From Ornithodoros turicata (lineage: Eukaryota; Arthropoda; Arachnida; Ixodida; Argasidae), in NCBI RefSeq assembly GCF_037126465.1, contig NC_088201.1, positions 138,820,376-138,884,375 on the forward strand: 64,000 nt of DNA, read 5' to 3'. Of the stretch, positions 1 to 11,483 are shown in pieces. Made by a program: the position numbers and the translations under genes. Positions within the stretch are counted from its first letter, which is position 1, and each line of letters starts with the position of its first letter. A model generated the notes under the pieces. That model was not told the DNA's origin, did no database searches, and worked only from the letters and a program-made list of their open reading frames with translations.

Positions 1-145
1 GTGATGATATGTTCCGTAGTGCAAACTGTGCTTCCACTTGGGTGAACCAGACTTGAGGGTCGTTGGGCCAGAATTCCGGGAGTTTGATATGAATGGCAGA
101 GATGTCGGCAGGTGTATGTTGAGTGGCGATTGATGTGGAGTTGAC
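1..145 (-). CDS. gag: Ty3/gypsy gag N-terminal fragment (partial, runs off left edge)
   Basis: Read on the minus strand from about 145 to the window edge, one frame is open and contains the block KLPEFWPNDPQVWF followed by TQVEAQFALRNI. This proline/tryptophan-rich start of Gag is typical of arthropod Ty3/gypsy elements, whose Gag packages the RNA in cytoplasmic particles. It lies directly inside a primer-binding-like site and LTR, the expected order LTR-PBS-gag. No ATG is visible in this frame between the LTR and the motif, so the start codon is lost, or translation starts in a way I cannot see. Only about 48 residues are inside the window. The family is recognised from the motif; the clade within Ty3/gypsy is not determined. 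Confidence 0.7.
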
Positions 146-162
146 ATAAACAGAAGGCAAGT

Positions 163-180
163 CCAAAAACCGGGTCACCA
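163..180 (-). other. Primer-binding site of the gypsy-type element
   Basis: On the minus strand, three bases inside the LTR end, the sequence reads TGGTGACCCGG. It begins with TGG, the complement of a tRNA 3' CCA, and would pair with a tRNA ending CGGGTCACCA. I did not identify which tRNA. Confidence 0.6.
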
Positions 181-183
181 ATA

Positions 184-584
184 TGTCGGGTCGCCACAAG
201 TAAAGGCACGGAGAACACGGAAGCAGTTAAGTGTGTTTAAAAGCAATCTATTTAGTTCAACGGTCGAAGGCCCACTGGCCTGTATTTACAGCTTTTGGTA
301 AAAATTTGGGCGGCCTGGGAAAAAGGGATGCGAGAGGAAGGAAAGAGAGGACGGGAGCGCAGTGTTTTCTGAGAAGGAGAAAAGAGAAAGTAAAGATAAA
401 GAAAACCGTTGTACATCTGCAGTGCGACCGTACTTGGCGAGTCGCTACATCATCATCTGAAAAAGACGGCTCGGTGAGAGAGGTGGCACCCTCTACGTTC
501 GAAACGGTACGTCGACCCGCAAGGTACATTCATCTATGCACCCGAGAGGCACATGCTGTACTGTCTCTTGAGGCATGTCTGACA
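184..584 (-). mobile_element. 5' LTR of a Ty3/gypsy element (minus strand), 401 bp
   Basis: Read on the minus strand this block starts TGTCAGACATGCC and ends CGACCCGACA, so it has TGTC...GACA inverted termini. A pyrimidine-rich middle is followed by AACTAAATAG and the end of the LTR just before the primer site and gag. Its outer border at 584 rests on the TG/CA rule, because the second LTR is outside the window. A 121-codon open frame on the plus strand lies inside it and is not considered a gene. Confidence 0.65.
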
Positions 585-1380
585 CTTCACCACTAGTCCA
601 CTTTCCGAACTGCGCAGTCAATCTCTCTCGACGTACAACTGCGCCCGACAACCCTTCGTCGGTGCGAAAGCTAACTTTCGCCGGAGCCCATGCCCCGGTT
701 ATTGGCGACTAACTAGCGCATTATGCTAAAACGGAGGACAGGAGGAATTCGCATGAGGAGTTCAACGCTAGCAAAAAAACGTACCACAAAAAAAAGGAAC
801 TTCGAAACGGTGCACAGCGATGACACCGCGAAAGCGACCATACTTGGCTTGGCTGTAAAGTGCAAGGAAGATTGAGAGGCAGGCAGTGCGATCGTCTGTC
901 AGGGCTTAGCAACAGGCACGATTTTATCGACGCTCTTCATCTGAGCGGTTAGCGTGCGTCTTAGTAGCAGCGATTGGGGCTTGCGTGTCAAAAACACGTA
1001 TGTATCCACCTAAAATGTGAGACGCAGTTATTCGCAGAAATAATTCGGCATTGTTTTGGTAGGAGTCACCATTCTACAACTCCCTGCACCAGCGTCATCC
1101 TTTTTCCTTCTCGCATAATCTGCTATTTCACTTTGGCCCAGAGGCTTTCAATACGCTGGGTGTTAATGCCCGTCACGGAACACACAAAATTCACGCTGCG
1201 GTTAACTTTGCGTGCTGCAGATTCATGTGTGCCCCGTTGACCTCGCACAGGTAGCTTATGCACCTGTAGACCTGTCATTCGTCTGTCGCTACTTTCGTGC
1301 CCGGTGCGACGTTCCGCCGAATGAGTGGACAAAGGGCAAAGAAATCAAGAGGGAGCTGGTTCTCATGCTTTTATCTTGTG
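585..1380. other. No gene recognised
   Basis: Unique-looking sequence flanking the gypsy LTR. The open frames are short, overlap on both strands and show no known motif. Confidence 0.4.
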
Positions 1381-1745
1381 TCTATCAGGGCCAGTTCTCA
1401 CTTGGCGACGCCCTATGCGGCGTCGTGAGCGGGCGGCGGAAATAGACGCGTATTTCCGGAGTCGGGAGAGGAGAGACGTAGAGCGAAAAAAAAATTGCCA
1501 TGCCGGTCGCTTTCACGGCGTCGGCTAGAGGTGGCGAGAACGAAACACTGGCGACCAATAAGGTGACGGAGAAAGGCCACGCCTCTTCAGTTTTCGTCTG
1601 CTATGGGTGAGGGAATGCTACTGTGGTGGGAACATGAAAATCATGTGCCTTGGCGGGGCGGCGGAAATGCGCCTCTACTTCCGCCACCCGTTCGCGACGT
1701 CGCGTCGGGCGTCGTCAACTGAGAACTGGCCCTCAGTTGTGTGTT
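1381..1745. repeat. Imperfect inverted repeat (foldback MITE-like)
   Basis: The left arm (about 1,386-1,475, containing GGGCCAGTTCTCA then GACGCC and GGCGGAAATAGA) pairs with the right arm (about 1,655-1,740, containing TGAGAACTGGCCC and GGGCGTCGTC). The loop between them is about 190 bp. The arms are about 80 bp and GC-rich. No target duplication was settled, so the superfamily is unknown. Confidence 0.5.
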
Positions 1746-2845
1746 TTTACCCCCTCCTCCGTGAATACTTTGCCCTACGCTGAAGAGGAACGCCCAATGC
1801 ACACACGAAATGGCGAAACGAAGCGACGCTGAGATCACAGTCCCGTAATGTTCTTTTTTCCCGCTCACTTTTGTCGGTAAAAAATGTAATAGAGGAAGGC
1901 AAAAGTCACAAAAACAGAAACAAAAAAGTTGAAGAAAATCGTGTCAAATAAAGAAGAGCAGAATTTTACTATGATTACGAAGGGGAGAAAACGACACCAA
2001 GCAGTACAAGCTGCTCCGTAAGGTGGGCTTTATCAAGTCACATAATCAAATCGCTGCATTTCGCTATTTCTGGCGGAAACGTACGTACAGTCTGGCCACA
2101 CTGGTAGTCTTGTAAAGTAGGCTTCATCTAGTGCACCTTTGTGCTAGGTGAAGCCGACTAGCAGGATGCTGACGCTTACCAAAACAATGCCACGGCGTCT
2201 TTCCGCGTTGCAGGAACCGATTGTTGTCTGCCAGGGCGTACCTTGTTATTTTGCTGTGGGTGTCTGCGTTTCCCCGATGACATGACCCACTTTCTTAGCA
2301 AGTGGACAAGCGAACGAAAGTGCGATGTGCATCTCACTCGCAGACTTGCCGATCCTGCCATAAGTCTTCGCCTCTTAACAGAACTAAACGCAATCAGCCG
2401 TCTGCGAGGAACTATTGTGAGAGTCTCCTGGGAAGAAGGCCAAAGACCAGCTCCTGCAGAGCTGCTCCACATCAATGAGCATTATTTCTATGAATAACTG
2501 AGTCTCACATTTCACGTTGATACATGCACGTGCATATACTTTTGATAGGCAAGCCCCAGTCGCTCTAAACGAGGAGAAGCAAGCTGGCAGCGGCCACGAC
2601 GGACGGTAAAGATGAAGGCGCTGAGAGAGCCGTGCCTGCTACCGAACACGTAAGGCGTTTTCCGAAGCTATAGCACGTGACTGCCCAGACATGTGTGGAT
2701 ATTGCACTTACCGTCTTCCCGCTTTGCTGAAACGGCGTGTGCCCGCTTGGGGACGGTGCGTCCTGGGCAGGCTTCACTGAGAAGGGATGTAAGACTTAAG
2801 TTTCTCGTGGATTTCGCCGTGTGCATACTGTTCGCGAATTAAATC
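1746..2845. other. No gene recognised; short unassigned ORF and small hairpin
   Basis: A hairpin at about 2,122-2,157 pairs GGCTTCATCTAG with its near complement around the loop ACCTTTG. An 84-codon plus-strand ORF (2,243-2,497) containing SDDM-like and LLTELNAISRLRGTIVRV text looks somewhat coding-like, but I recognise no family. Confidence 0.3.
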
Positions 2846-3049
2846 CAGGGTGTCGAACCGTAAAAAATACGGGTTCGGTTCGGATTCACGGTGGCTGGAT
2901 TTCGTTCCGGTTCGGCCACGCCAAAAATCGAACCGGTTCGCGAACCGGTTCAACGCTTCCATTTTACATCTCCTATAAAACTGCTTTTATCAGGAAACGC
3001 GTGGATAATAGCTTACTGCTGCTATCTGCACTACTAGAAAGCAGATCTA

Positions 3050-3815
3050 CAGTCGTGCCTCGTTAATATGAACACTTTCGTTCCTCGCTAAAATTGTCCA
3101 TCAAGTGAATCGTCCATAATAACAAATCGTCCAATATTTAATATCATGTATTACGAAAAAAACTCAGTAATCAGTGCTTGCTTGTACACATACCTCCTGG
3201 AGCTCAAAGTCGACAGAATTTCAGCAATTATGATTGCTTGAGATCTGTCCCCCTTATCTTCGAAGAACTGGAGCGCCGTTTGGAGACCTGCTCGAGCCAT
3301 GTGATCTGTCCTTGATGATGAACTCGGGAGAAACTGAAGTCACATAAAGTCCCTTTGCTCTGTATAACAGCTATGACGTCATGTCTGCCCATTCCAGAAG
3401 CATCCCCTGCGCTACTGCTAGCCTCCCTTTGACCTTTAGGTGTCTTCAGTGACACAAGGGGAAATTTTGAAGAACGGCGCGTCATCCTCTTGTGTTCTCG
3501 TAAAGGCTGTTACCGTGGAAGGGTGGCACAATAACCCCAGAATTCTTGAGTGACAAAAGAAAGAAGAAATTTGGAACAAGGCCTCGTCATCCGATTCTCC
3601 TAGGGGTCGTCGTCCTGAGAACATGTCCATAATAATGAGGCAAAAATACATGGGGTCCTATGGAATTAGTACCATTTTGTGCTGTCCATTGTCCGAAAAG
3701 CGGGTTTCCGTATTACGGAGACACAAATACATGGCAAAAGTTTCGTTCCGGGGAAAAACTGTCCATAATTCGCGTCGTCCATATTAACGGGGGTCATATT
3801 AACGAGGCGCGACTG
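3050..3815. mobile_element. pogo/Tigger-type MITE nested in the hAT element
   Basis: The termini are inverted: CAGTCGTGCCTCGTTAATAT at the left and ATATTAACGAGGCGCGACTG at the right, each bordered by TA (3,048-3,049 and 3,816-3,817). The CAGTCG...CGTTAATAT type of end and TA target match the pogo/Tigger group. Subterminal copies of the TTCGTTCC and GTCCAT motifs recur near both ends. The 766-bp element has no recognisable transposase. Confidence 0.7.
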
Positions 3816-3865
3816 TACATTTACTTTTCAAACCACGACCAATCAAACAGGCACCGTTCTCCTTG

Positions 3866-4033
3866 GCAGAAGTGCAAGGGTGCAGGCGAGCTGGTACATT
3901 GTAAAACGACGATACAACTTGAGACACGGAACAGAAAAAATAACAAGACGACACGTTTTCAAAACGAACCAAGAACGTGTCGTGTTGTTATTTTTCTGTT
4001 TCGTGTCATAGGTTTTATCGTGGTTTTACCGTT
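3866..4033. repeat. Penelope-related inverted repeat (hairpin)
   Basis: The stretch AAGGGTGCAGGCGAGCTGGT closely matches the segment upstream of the Penelope endonuclease near 8,590-8,625 (minus strand). It is followed by an almost complete hairpin: ACACGGAACAGAAAAA, ATAACAAGACGACACG and their complements flank a loop near 3,962-3,972. It is probably a folded end fragment of a Penelope-like element. Confidence 0.5.
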
Positions 4034-4589
4034 CTCCTTCTTCAGTTCTCATGTTTCTGACTTCTTTAATTTTTACTTCTCACGTGTACAGGGACATGTT
4101 GGGCTTTAGCTTGCTTAATCACATACTCGTCCTATAGAGCTACACAACCGGCCTACTCCATTCCTGCTTTTTGCGTCCGTGTGGCGCAAGCCGCGGCGCT
4201 GACAAGGACAACTGCACTTCAACGTGTTAAAAAAGATGCTGAAAGCATATTTACTATACGTCCTAGTTTGACTGCTTGGCGAAAATCTGCAAAATTCACG
4301 ATATGAAGACCAATATGTACTCGTTTGGGGTTGAGAGACACTTGAACTCTTATGCTGTCTTTAATGTTCCAACCGTTTCGTTGCGAACCGGTTACCGCTA
4401 TTATTTTTTTCCGGTTCTGCTCCGGTTCAGGTTCAACTGTAGCATGAAAATTTCGGTTCGGTTTCGGTTGCGGCAAAAATAACGGTTCGGGTATGGTTTT
4501 CGGTACGGGTTCGGTTCGACACCCTGATTTAATCCACACGAAATAATCACTGTCATACTTGTGCCCGTTACCACAGAACAAGGAACTAA

Positions 4590-5416
4590 ATACCGTTACC
4601 CGTTACTTCAGAAAAAAGTAACTGAAAACGTTACTCGTTAGCAACATACAAAAGTAACAAGTTCTGTTAATCACAGGTAACGAGTTACTTTTACGCTACC
4701 GACGCATAGTTAAAGGAGCCAACAAACATGCCGTCACTTGCCTTCAACTAAGCATTAATGAGGAACTGCACTTCACAAGAAGCTGATACTCGAAATTTAC
4801 ATAAGTGATATTCGTTCTCTTTTGTGTGAAGACATCTGCTGCCGAAGTGGGTGTGATCGGAGATTATGAAAACACACGAAAAGACACCGGTTTTCGCGAC
4901 ACCGATCACCAACGGTTACCGAAAACGGACGAGGGGCTGCGTCATAATTTAGGGCGCTCAGAAGCATAGCAAAGACTGGGCTAGAAGTCGAAACGCGTTT
5001 GTTGTAGCCACAGCACAATTGGTGCCCATTCTTGGGAAGGAGTGCTGGTCCTGGTGGGTGACGGAAACAAGAGGAAAGAGAAGGACCTTCCTTTAACACG
5101 ATTCAGCACGTCAACAACACATCCAGAGAGGGTCTGCAATAATACTTTTAGTCACACGTGGTCGTGGGTCACGTAGGTCAAATCTGCACGCATTGCGCCA
5201 CATGGAGTGCCGAAATGTGCTCCCCCGCGCTGAAGAAAAGGAACGAGTGACTTCAGTAACGAGTTACCAATTTTTGTAACTGATTTCGTTACTATTACAA
5301 TTTATTTAAAAAAGTAACTGAATCGTTACTTCGTTAGCAAAAAGTAACGTTAAAAGTACGTTAAAAAACGTTAAAAAAGTAACCGTTACCAAGTAACGGG
5401 TTACTTGTAACGAGTT
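4590..5416. mobile_element. DNA element with GTAAC-rich inverted ends
   Basis: The left end carries TACCCGTTACTT and many GTAAC/GTTAC words, and the right end (5,240-5,416) carries their complements, closing with AAGTAACGGGTTACTTG. About 600 bp of ordinary sequence lies between. This is a non-autonomous transposon with subterminal pentamer arrays that presumably bind a transposase. I did not settle the superfamily. Confidence 0.5.
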
Positions 5417-7285
5417 AAGCACAACTCTGACTGGCTGTGATTCGTTACCCAGGCGGTTTTGTCAGGGACTTTTTCATTGTAGATTACTTTGCCCCAATGG
5501 AAGCTGTGTCTTCTCTGCGGTACTACATCGGAGCTGTCTTCTTGAGTTTTAGCAGTACTGTCGCGAAGTAGAAGCTGACATGACGGCTGCACAACTGTCC
5601 ACATGGAAGTTGGTGGTGGTTTAACAATTGAAATGGTCCAACTGTGCACATGTGACTTGCACGTTTGCCCAGCGCCAATACCAAAATCGAAACCAGGAAT
5701 CTCTAGTTTAATTGCTGTTCTGTAGAATGTGGCGCTGATTCTCTAAGACGCTGTTCACTAAAACGTGACGTAGGGCTAAATTACAACCTCTTCTCTGAAA
5801 CGGAATTCGCTAAATTATAGAGAAACGGTGAAGTGATGTACTTACCTATTCTGTGCGGTGAAACGTGTTCCTACAGTGTGCTTGGTTACTTAATTAGTCA
5901 CGCGGTACAGTTACCTACAGTGGTTCGTCATATATGGGCAGTGCCTGCATCAATTCCATTTTATATTCTCAGGATGACGGCACTATCTCGTCAAAGAGAG
6001 TACAAACGCTGGCTGAGGAACACGAAGTGCAAAGGGGGGGGGGAGGGAATGAGAGCCTGAAAAGAAAACTGGAGACAGCTGAGAAATCATCCAGTACAAA
6101 ACATGCACACGAAAGCTCCAGAAGCCATGTGGTTGCACACCATGCAGACGCAAAAGAAATACCAGAGCACATATTGCCACTTAGGAATGTTGTTTCGGGG
6201 GTCTGAAGAGTTAGGGCATAGCATAGGTCCTAGAAATCAAATCAGTGGGTGCACCTTATCACTCTGTAGAGTGCTATTTCAACTCACAACTCAGCCCATG
6301 GGATGTAGAAGTGTTAGAAGCAATTTATGTGTCTGTCGTCGTGGGCGACATCACTGGTCAGCCTCTGAATTAATTCCGTATTGAGGAATTATTTCTGAAA
6401 TCACTTCGTATTTAATATTTATCATGTGGGACATGACAAGCAATTTGTAAGATGCAACTATGTCTGCAGCATTCACGACTGCCCCTTACCTTTACAGTTA
6501 GAGACACGTTACCAAGCAACTCACAAAGGCCAGTCTTACAGGACCAGTGTAACTAGAGACTTCATGGAAGTTATGCTTTAGCATAACCATTACACATGAA
6601 GTACAATTATATATGCGTGGACGTCTAATATGTAGTGCGTCATTTAATCTTCTGAACCATATGTGAGGCTGCATACGAAATTATCTTGTCATGCACATGC
6701 TGTACCTTCCTAGTCACACATGTGCACACGAATAATAGTGAATATATGTGAAGTGGCAAAAAACAATGCTAGACTCTACCATCTTTGTGCCCCTACATCC
6801 CCTTGCCTTGCAACTTATATCTTGTGAAAAGATAATATCTCCCTAGAAAAGGACTACACTTGTGTATTGTTTGGCAAGCAAATACATCTCTATTTACATT
6901 TTCCATCAATGAGCAATGTTGGGACCTGGTGCAAATATAAATGTCAACAAGGAATGTACTTACAAACTATTCCTATATATTCAGATGCAGATATGACACT
7001 TTTTGTACCTTACCACAGTAGAGCTTCAAAATTAACGGACTCTACAGGACCAGCACTCTTAAAATATCTCAAGAGGGGAATCACATAAAGCTCCGATAAT
7101 AGGCTGGACAATCAAAGCTCCAAAAGACAAAGTAGTTCCAGAAAAATCTCCCAGACAGCACAAACCCTCGGGAAAAGAATGGGAACGCAATGGAGGCTTC
7201 GGTTCCAGAACGGGCGATAGTGCCCCGGACTGGTTCCCAGCGGTGTGGGAACGGAGGAAGTAGAGCGCAAGGGTAGATAAGGTCG
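5417..7285. other. No gene recognised
   Basis: AT-rich sequence with scattered short ORFs. A G-run (about 6,032-6,042) is the only notable simple repeat. An 82-codon minus ORF at 5,401-5,649 overlaps the element end and matches nothing I know. Confidence 0.35.
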
Positions 7286-7286
7286 T

Positions 7287-7475
7287 CCCCCGACGGTGCC
7301 CTGATCATTTCCCGGTCTGGTCTGCTTTTAGTCATGTAAACAATAATATAGGATCGCTCCCCGATGCTGCTCTGATCATTTCCCGGTCTGGACTGATCTT
7401 GGTCATGTAACCAAAATATAGGATCGCTGCCCGATGCTGATCTCATCACTTCACGATAATCAGTCACATGACCGG
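7287..7475. repeat. Tandem repeat, about 71-bp unit, 2.6 copies
   Basis: The units begin CCCCGACGGTGCCCTGATCA, CCCCGATGCTGCTCTGATCA and GCCCGATGCTGATCTCATCA, at about 7,287, 7,358 and 7,429. The first two share ATTTCCCGGTCTGG, GTCATGTAA and ATATAGGATCGCT. The third decays after about 45 bp. Confidence 0.7.
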
Positions 7476-8074
7476 GGTGCGGCAACGGATTTTTCTTCCC
7501 AGACTGTCAGGCGCCGAGTGTTGCAATCACGTGACCGACACTTTCGAATCTGACCAATGATGTTCCTCGATCACCCAGCCGTGTTTGCACTGTCGGAGTC
7601 CCCAAGGTAAATTTAGCCAGGTAGCGAAGGCGAGGAAAAAAAAACAAATCTGACCCGGCAACACTGTCATCTCCGTGACTCGAGCGATCCTGGGTGTTGG
7701 TAGTACAGGTACGGTCGTAAACAAAAATTATTTACGACGCGTGCATGGGTCTTGTATAAACTAATAGTTTATACATAATTCCAGTATAGGAAAAGCTATC
7801 TGGTTGCCCCACTAGTACACATATACGAAATCATCTACCACCTGAGTACGTTTCCGTATCCTGCTCCACTGCGCATGTGTAACAGTACGCTCGTTTGTCC
7901 GTGCATTCTTTTATCCGTGCCGTGTGCCCGTGCAATGTAATGCGGAGTTCGTACACTTTTTCGATTAAACAGGAAGCGACGTTCACATTTCGAAGCTATA
8001 GGCAAAGATTAACGCACAGGAGGGACGACACGACACGTTCTCGAACACAGCAAACCCTTTAATAACAGCAACAC

Positions 8075-8674
8075 CTACGTACCCAACAACTTCCGAATTG
8101 TTGGCGAGGGAGCAACCGACGCCACACTTACACAATTTCCCCTCGTGACAATCTCTTTGTACTCCTTTAACAGTCTGGCCACAGGGTCCCGAACATAATC
8201 TAGGACACTTGTCTCATCGAAGGCCGGGGAACAATTATTACAAAGTCTAAGATGGGCGACAAGTTCGGAATTCCCAGACAACGACTCCGCATTTCTCTTG
8301 TGTTCGCTGAGCCGAGTGTTTAGACACCGTCCAGTCTGACCTACATAGCAAAACCCACAACCAAGCGGTATACAATACACCACATCTTTTGCACAGGTCA
8401 CGAAAGCATTTTTGTGAGAAATACTACAGCCGGAGTTCTGTGAGAGGAAAGGGGCAAGTTTTGAGAGACGACATACATTTGAGAAAACAACCTGAATGTT
8501 AAATCTACGTGCGGCAGCCAAAATGTCGTGTCGTGTCGTCCCTCCTCTGTCCTTTTCTCGGGTTCCAAATTTTTTCACCATGTACCAGCTGGCCTGCACC
8601 CTTGCCCTTTTGCCAAAGATTAACACGTGTGAACAGATTAGTGCTATGCATCCCGTGTTGCTGGCTCCGAGCAA
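8075..8674 (-). pseudogene. Penelope-like element: GIY-YIG endonuclease end of Pol
   Basis: The minus-strand ORF ends in a GIY-YIG nuclease domain: VVYCIPLGCGFCYVGQTGRC followed by LNTRLSEHKRN and HLRLCNNC. This is the C-terminal endonuclease that Penelope-like retroelements use to nick target DNA before reverse transcription. About 199 codons are open, but the RT core expected upstream (higher coordinates) is missing, so it is a 5'-truncated copy. The first ~70 residues are in a region related to the 5' hairpin near 3.9 kb and may not be native Pol. The stop at about 8,075 is followed by an AT-rich 3' region to about 8,018, where GGAGGGACGACACGACACG recurs as an inverted copy of 8,525-8,550. 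Family certain, activity unlikely. Confidence 0.8.
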
Positions 8675-8846
8675 AAAAAGGTTTCATCATGGCAAGACCG
8701 GCCATGATAGCGTGAGTGTTAGCGAATCAGCTGTGCACCAACGATGCCATGATTTTGCAACGAACCCGTTATGACAACTCGTTGAAGAAATACAAACAGC
8801 TAATCACTACGTGTACGTTTAGGTCTAGGTTAGGAATGGACATTAA

Positions 8847-9696
8847 AGGAGCATTAAAGTGGTATCTAACATGGCCAAAAACTGATGTCGTCTTGTAAAG
8901 CAGTATGTGTATAGCATTCCCACAAAATATTTCCGACCAAAGTTGTTTCACCACGGTGCAATTAATTTGGAAAATCGCTGCCACGGTGACAGGCCGGAGC
9001 GCTCCAACTGCAGACCACACCCACTCTACTGTGACGTTGGTGGTAGAGAGCCCGTCATTCGTTCGTAGGAAAAACCGTCTGCTACGAACATTGCGAGCTG
9101 TTTCTTGTTGACTTCTATTCTTTATATGATTGATATCACGTTTAAAAAAAGCATATATGCAGCCTGAGAAAATAAGATTACGATCACAAGAGTATTTTAT
9201 CCGTGGCTTCTATGCAATCTCAGAATTCACAGTAGCAGAAAGCAAGTGATGGCGGCGGTATTGTGGCGCCACCTGTTAGCCACTGACCCAACTGTGCGGT
9301 GAAAACGGTCTGTCAGGCTGCACACTGTCGGAGAGCACGGGGTTTCCGCTGTACAAGCGCAGTCAATTTTGGGCTGCACCACTCGTCCTTCCCGTGGTGT
9401 CTGCGGTCCCAAAAAATCCGGCCTGCGCGATGTTGCTCACCTCGATCATGTGATCCCAGGTCCAATAAGGAGAGTCTTTTCCACTTGCGTCACATAGTGA
9501 CGCGCGTGGTGGCGCTCATCACGTGCCTATCGTGAAGGCGGAGGAGGGTTTTTTGGCAACGGGAGGTTCGGTGAGCTATTGCAGGCGTCCCAATTTCGCT
9601 ACCGTTGCACTAATTGTGGGAAAACTGTTTTCGACCGCTTAACATTCCCTACTGATCAAAAACAGAAACAAAGTTGTGAGCCTCTAGACTGCTCCT
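8847..9696. mobile_element. TTAA-flanked non-autonomous DNA element (850 bp)
   Basis: The sequence TTAA|AGGAGCA opens and TGCTCCT|TTAA closes an 850-bp block, giving short inverted ends and a TTAA target duplication. TTAA targets occur in piggyBac and Kolobok elements; I cannot choose between them. No transposase is seen. Confidence 0.5.
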
Positions 9697-9949
9697 TTAA
9701 GTGAAACTTCCTGTTTATTGGTGGTTATTACGTACCCTTCGTCAAAACCTGTGATAACTCTATGTATTTCGAACTGATATGTGTCATTAAACCCGATTGG
9801 ATTTATTCTTCTCTGTTCTCGTCTGGTATTGCAGTCCTGAGTGACTAGTATGGTTCGGTAAGGAAAAGGAGAAAGGTATACAACGCAAACGAAGTACGCG
9901 AATGCAAACATGCCATGGCTAATTATGCACTACTTATTATTCATGGTAC

Positions 9950-9969
9950 TGACGTCATATGTGACGTCA
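9950..9969. promoter_or_regulatory. Two CRE-like palindromes
   Basis: Two perfect TGACGTCA sites lie at 9,950-9,957 and 9,962-9,969, 12 bp centre to centre. These are full CREB/ATF sites. A short GC-richer stretch follows, with ATGGCGCCATCTGAAGACG at about 10,027 and a GGGGTAAGCG donor-like word at about 10,154. A promoter and first exon are possible but unproven. Confidence 0.35.
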
Positions 9970-11236
9970 TACATTTACAAAATTAGTAGTCCGCGCAACG
10001 GATGGATGGCGCTGACAGTCTCTATCATGGCGCCATCTGAAGACGCAGGGCCCTATGGGAGTCCCCGTCGCCCTAGCTGTGTGTAACGAATGTGTCTGGC
10101 CGTGCTCCCGAAACTTTCGAGGAATTCCGACATTTTTAGGCAATTCATCGAGGGGTAAGCGCTATTTCTTCTTGTGGTATTCCTCGCATTGATAAACGTT
10201 ACTCATAGATGCTTTTCAACATGAATGACACCGTTTTAGAAGGCTTCTCTCGACACTTAGCAGAGCAGCATCACATAGTTTCGATTTTTAGTGATTCGTT
10301 GCGGTTTTTGCGTTGCTTTTTAGGATAATGGACTACGTTTTGGTGAAAATATGGTTCAGTAAAGTGTGGAATCGTGCGTATTGTGTATCGTACATCGAAC
10401 GATATATAACCATTTGTCAGGACGACTGCGTGTTGCAGATGTGCTTTCCAACTCCTGTGTGCCTACAAAACTGGAATGCTGGAGGTCTTCAGCTCAAAGT
10501 TCGTCTTTGTAGTCATTCTAAATAAAAAGAAAAAAAAAACTTCCGAAGTGAATAAATTATTCTGCTTTAATCCGTTCGCGTAATATTATCAACACATGAT
10601 ATATCATTTTGTTTCAAATTGTGAGTGAATGAAAGCTCTCCTGCTCTTTTATTCAGAATGTCGTGCTGGACCACTACCAGAGCGTGCTTAAAGAAATCAA
10701 TGCCTTGATGGGGTATCACTGAAGTGCCCACCACCAGATCTCTGCCTCAGAGCCAGTGATGAAGGTCAAGATTTTTCTAGCGGATCTTGTCATGTCATGC
10801 TGACAACTGTAAGTTTAGGTATTTGGTCTGTATTCAATAGCGTGTGCGTCTTGTGGTGTGGTGTACTTTTCTCAGTGTAATCCTAACCTCAAGGTATCTT
10901 CTACTTTCAGAATCCACCCCGCACTTCGGTTACAGCACTATGAACCTATCGCGCTGTGATACTTGCTTGAAAGGAATACAATCTGGTATGCTGTGTTGCT
11001 ATTCTTTTAAAAGGACTTCGGGTATCCATAATAAGAGGCCTTCATAGCAAGAAAGTCAATGTATAAGAAAAGGCATCTTCTTGGTAATTTAATATTTTTC
11101 ACAGTTATCTTAAAGACAAAGATACGAGTCACACTACATGTGCCATACTGGTTCTCGAATTGTATGTACGTATATGGAATTTAACCATTAATGGGGATAT
11201 CTGGCAAAAGCGGGATATCAGAATCAGAGAGCCTAC
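9970..11236. other. No gene recognised
   Basis: Short ORFs only. An AATAAA signal followed by an A-run lies at about 10,521-10,540, which could be the tail of a retroposed transcript. Confidence 0.3.
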
Positions 11237-11483
11237 ACTCTTAAAAATGAACTTCACCGCATAGCACGCTCTTAGCCAACCATAATCTGGAATGATATCG
11301 TTATCTGCCCTGATTCGTTGAAAACGGGAGGCCTACGCCTTTTTTGTGACACTTATGCTGTTCATAATTGTCACAAAAAAAGCATACGCCTCCCGTTTTC
11401 AACAAATCAGGGCAGATAACGATATCATTCCAGATTATGGTTGGCTAAGAGCGTGCTATGCGGTGAAGTTCATTTTCAAGAGT
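11237..11483. mobile_element. Near-perfect palindromic MITE, 247 bp
   Basis: The two halves are inverted copies over about 115 bp each, from ACTCTTAAAAATGAACTTCA to its complement ending AAGAGT, around a short centre near 11,355-11,368 (GCTGTTCATAAT). The arms share TAGCACGCTCTTAGCC, TGATATCGTTATCTGCC and AACGGGAGGC. Diverged half copies of the same arm occur inside the inner element at about 43,557 and 50,240. Transcripts would form a long hairpin. Confidence 0.8.

Larger units (their letters stand above)
2846..4525. mobile_element. hAT-type non-autonomous DNA transposon with nested insertions
   Basis: The ends are inverted: CAGGGTGTCGAACCG at the left and CGGTTCGACACCCTG-like sequence at the right. 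Both are followed inward by stretches of repeated CGGTTCGGTT/GAACCGG motifs, giving TIRs of about 130 bp. The flanks ATTAAATC and ATTTAATC form an 8-bp target duplication with one mismatch, which with the CAGGG start points to the hAT superfamily. The interior is occupied by a pogo-type MITE (3,050-3,815) and a Penelope-related hairpin (about 3,866-4,033). No transposase coding was seen. Confidence 0.65.

Noticed and set aside
231..596. 121-codon ORF at the left end
   Set aside because: It lies inside the gypsy LTR, antisense to the element, and has low-complexity basic composition.
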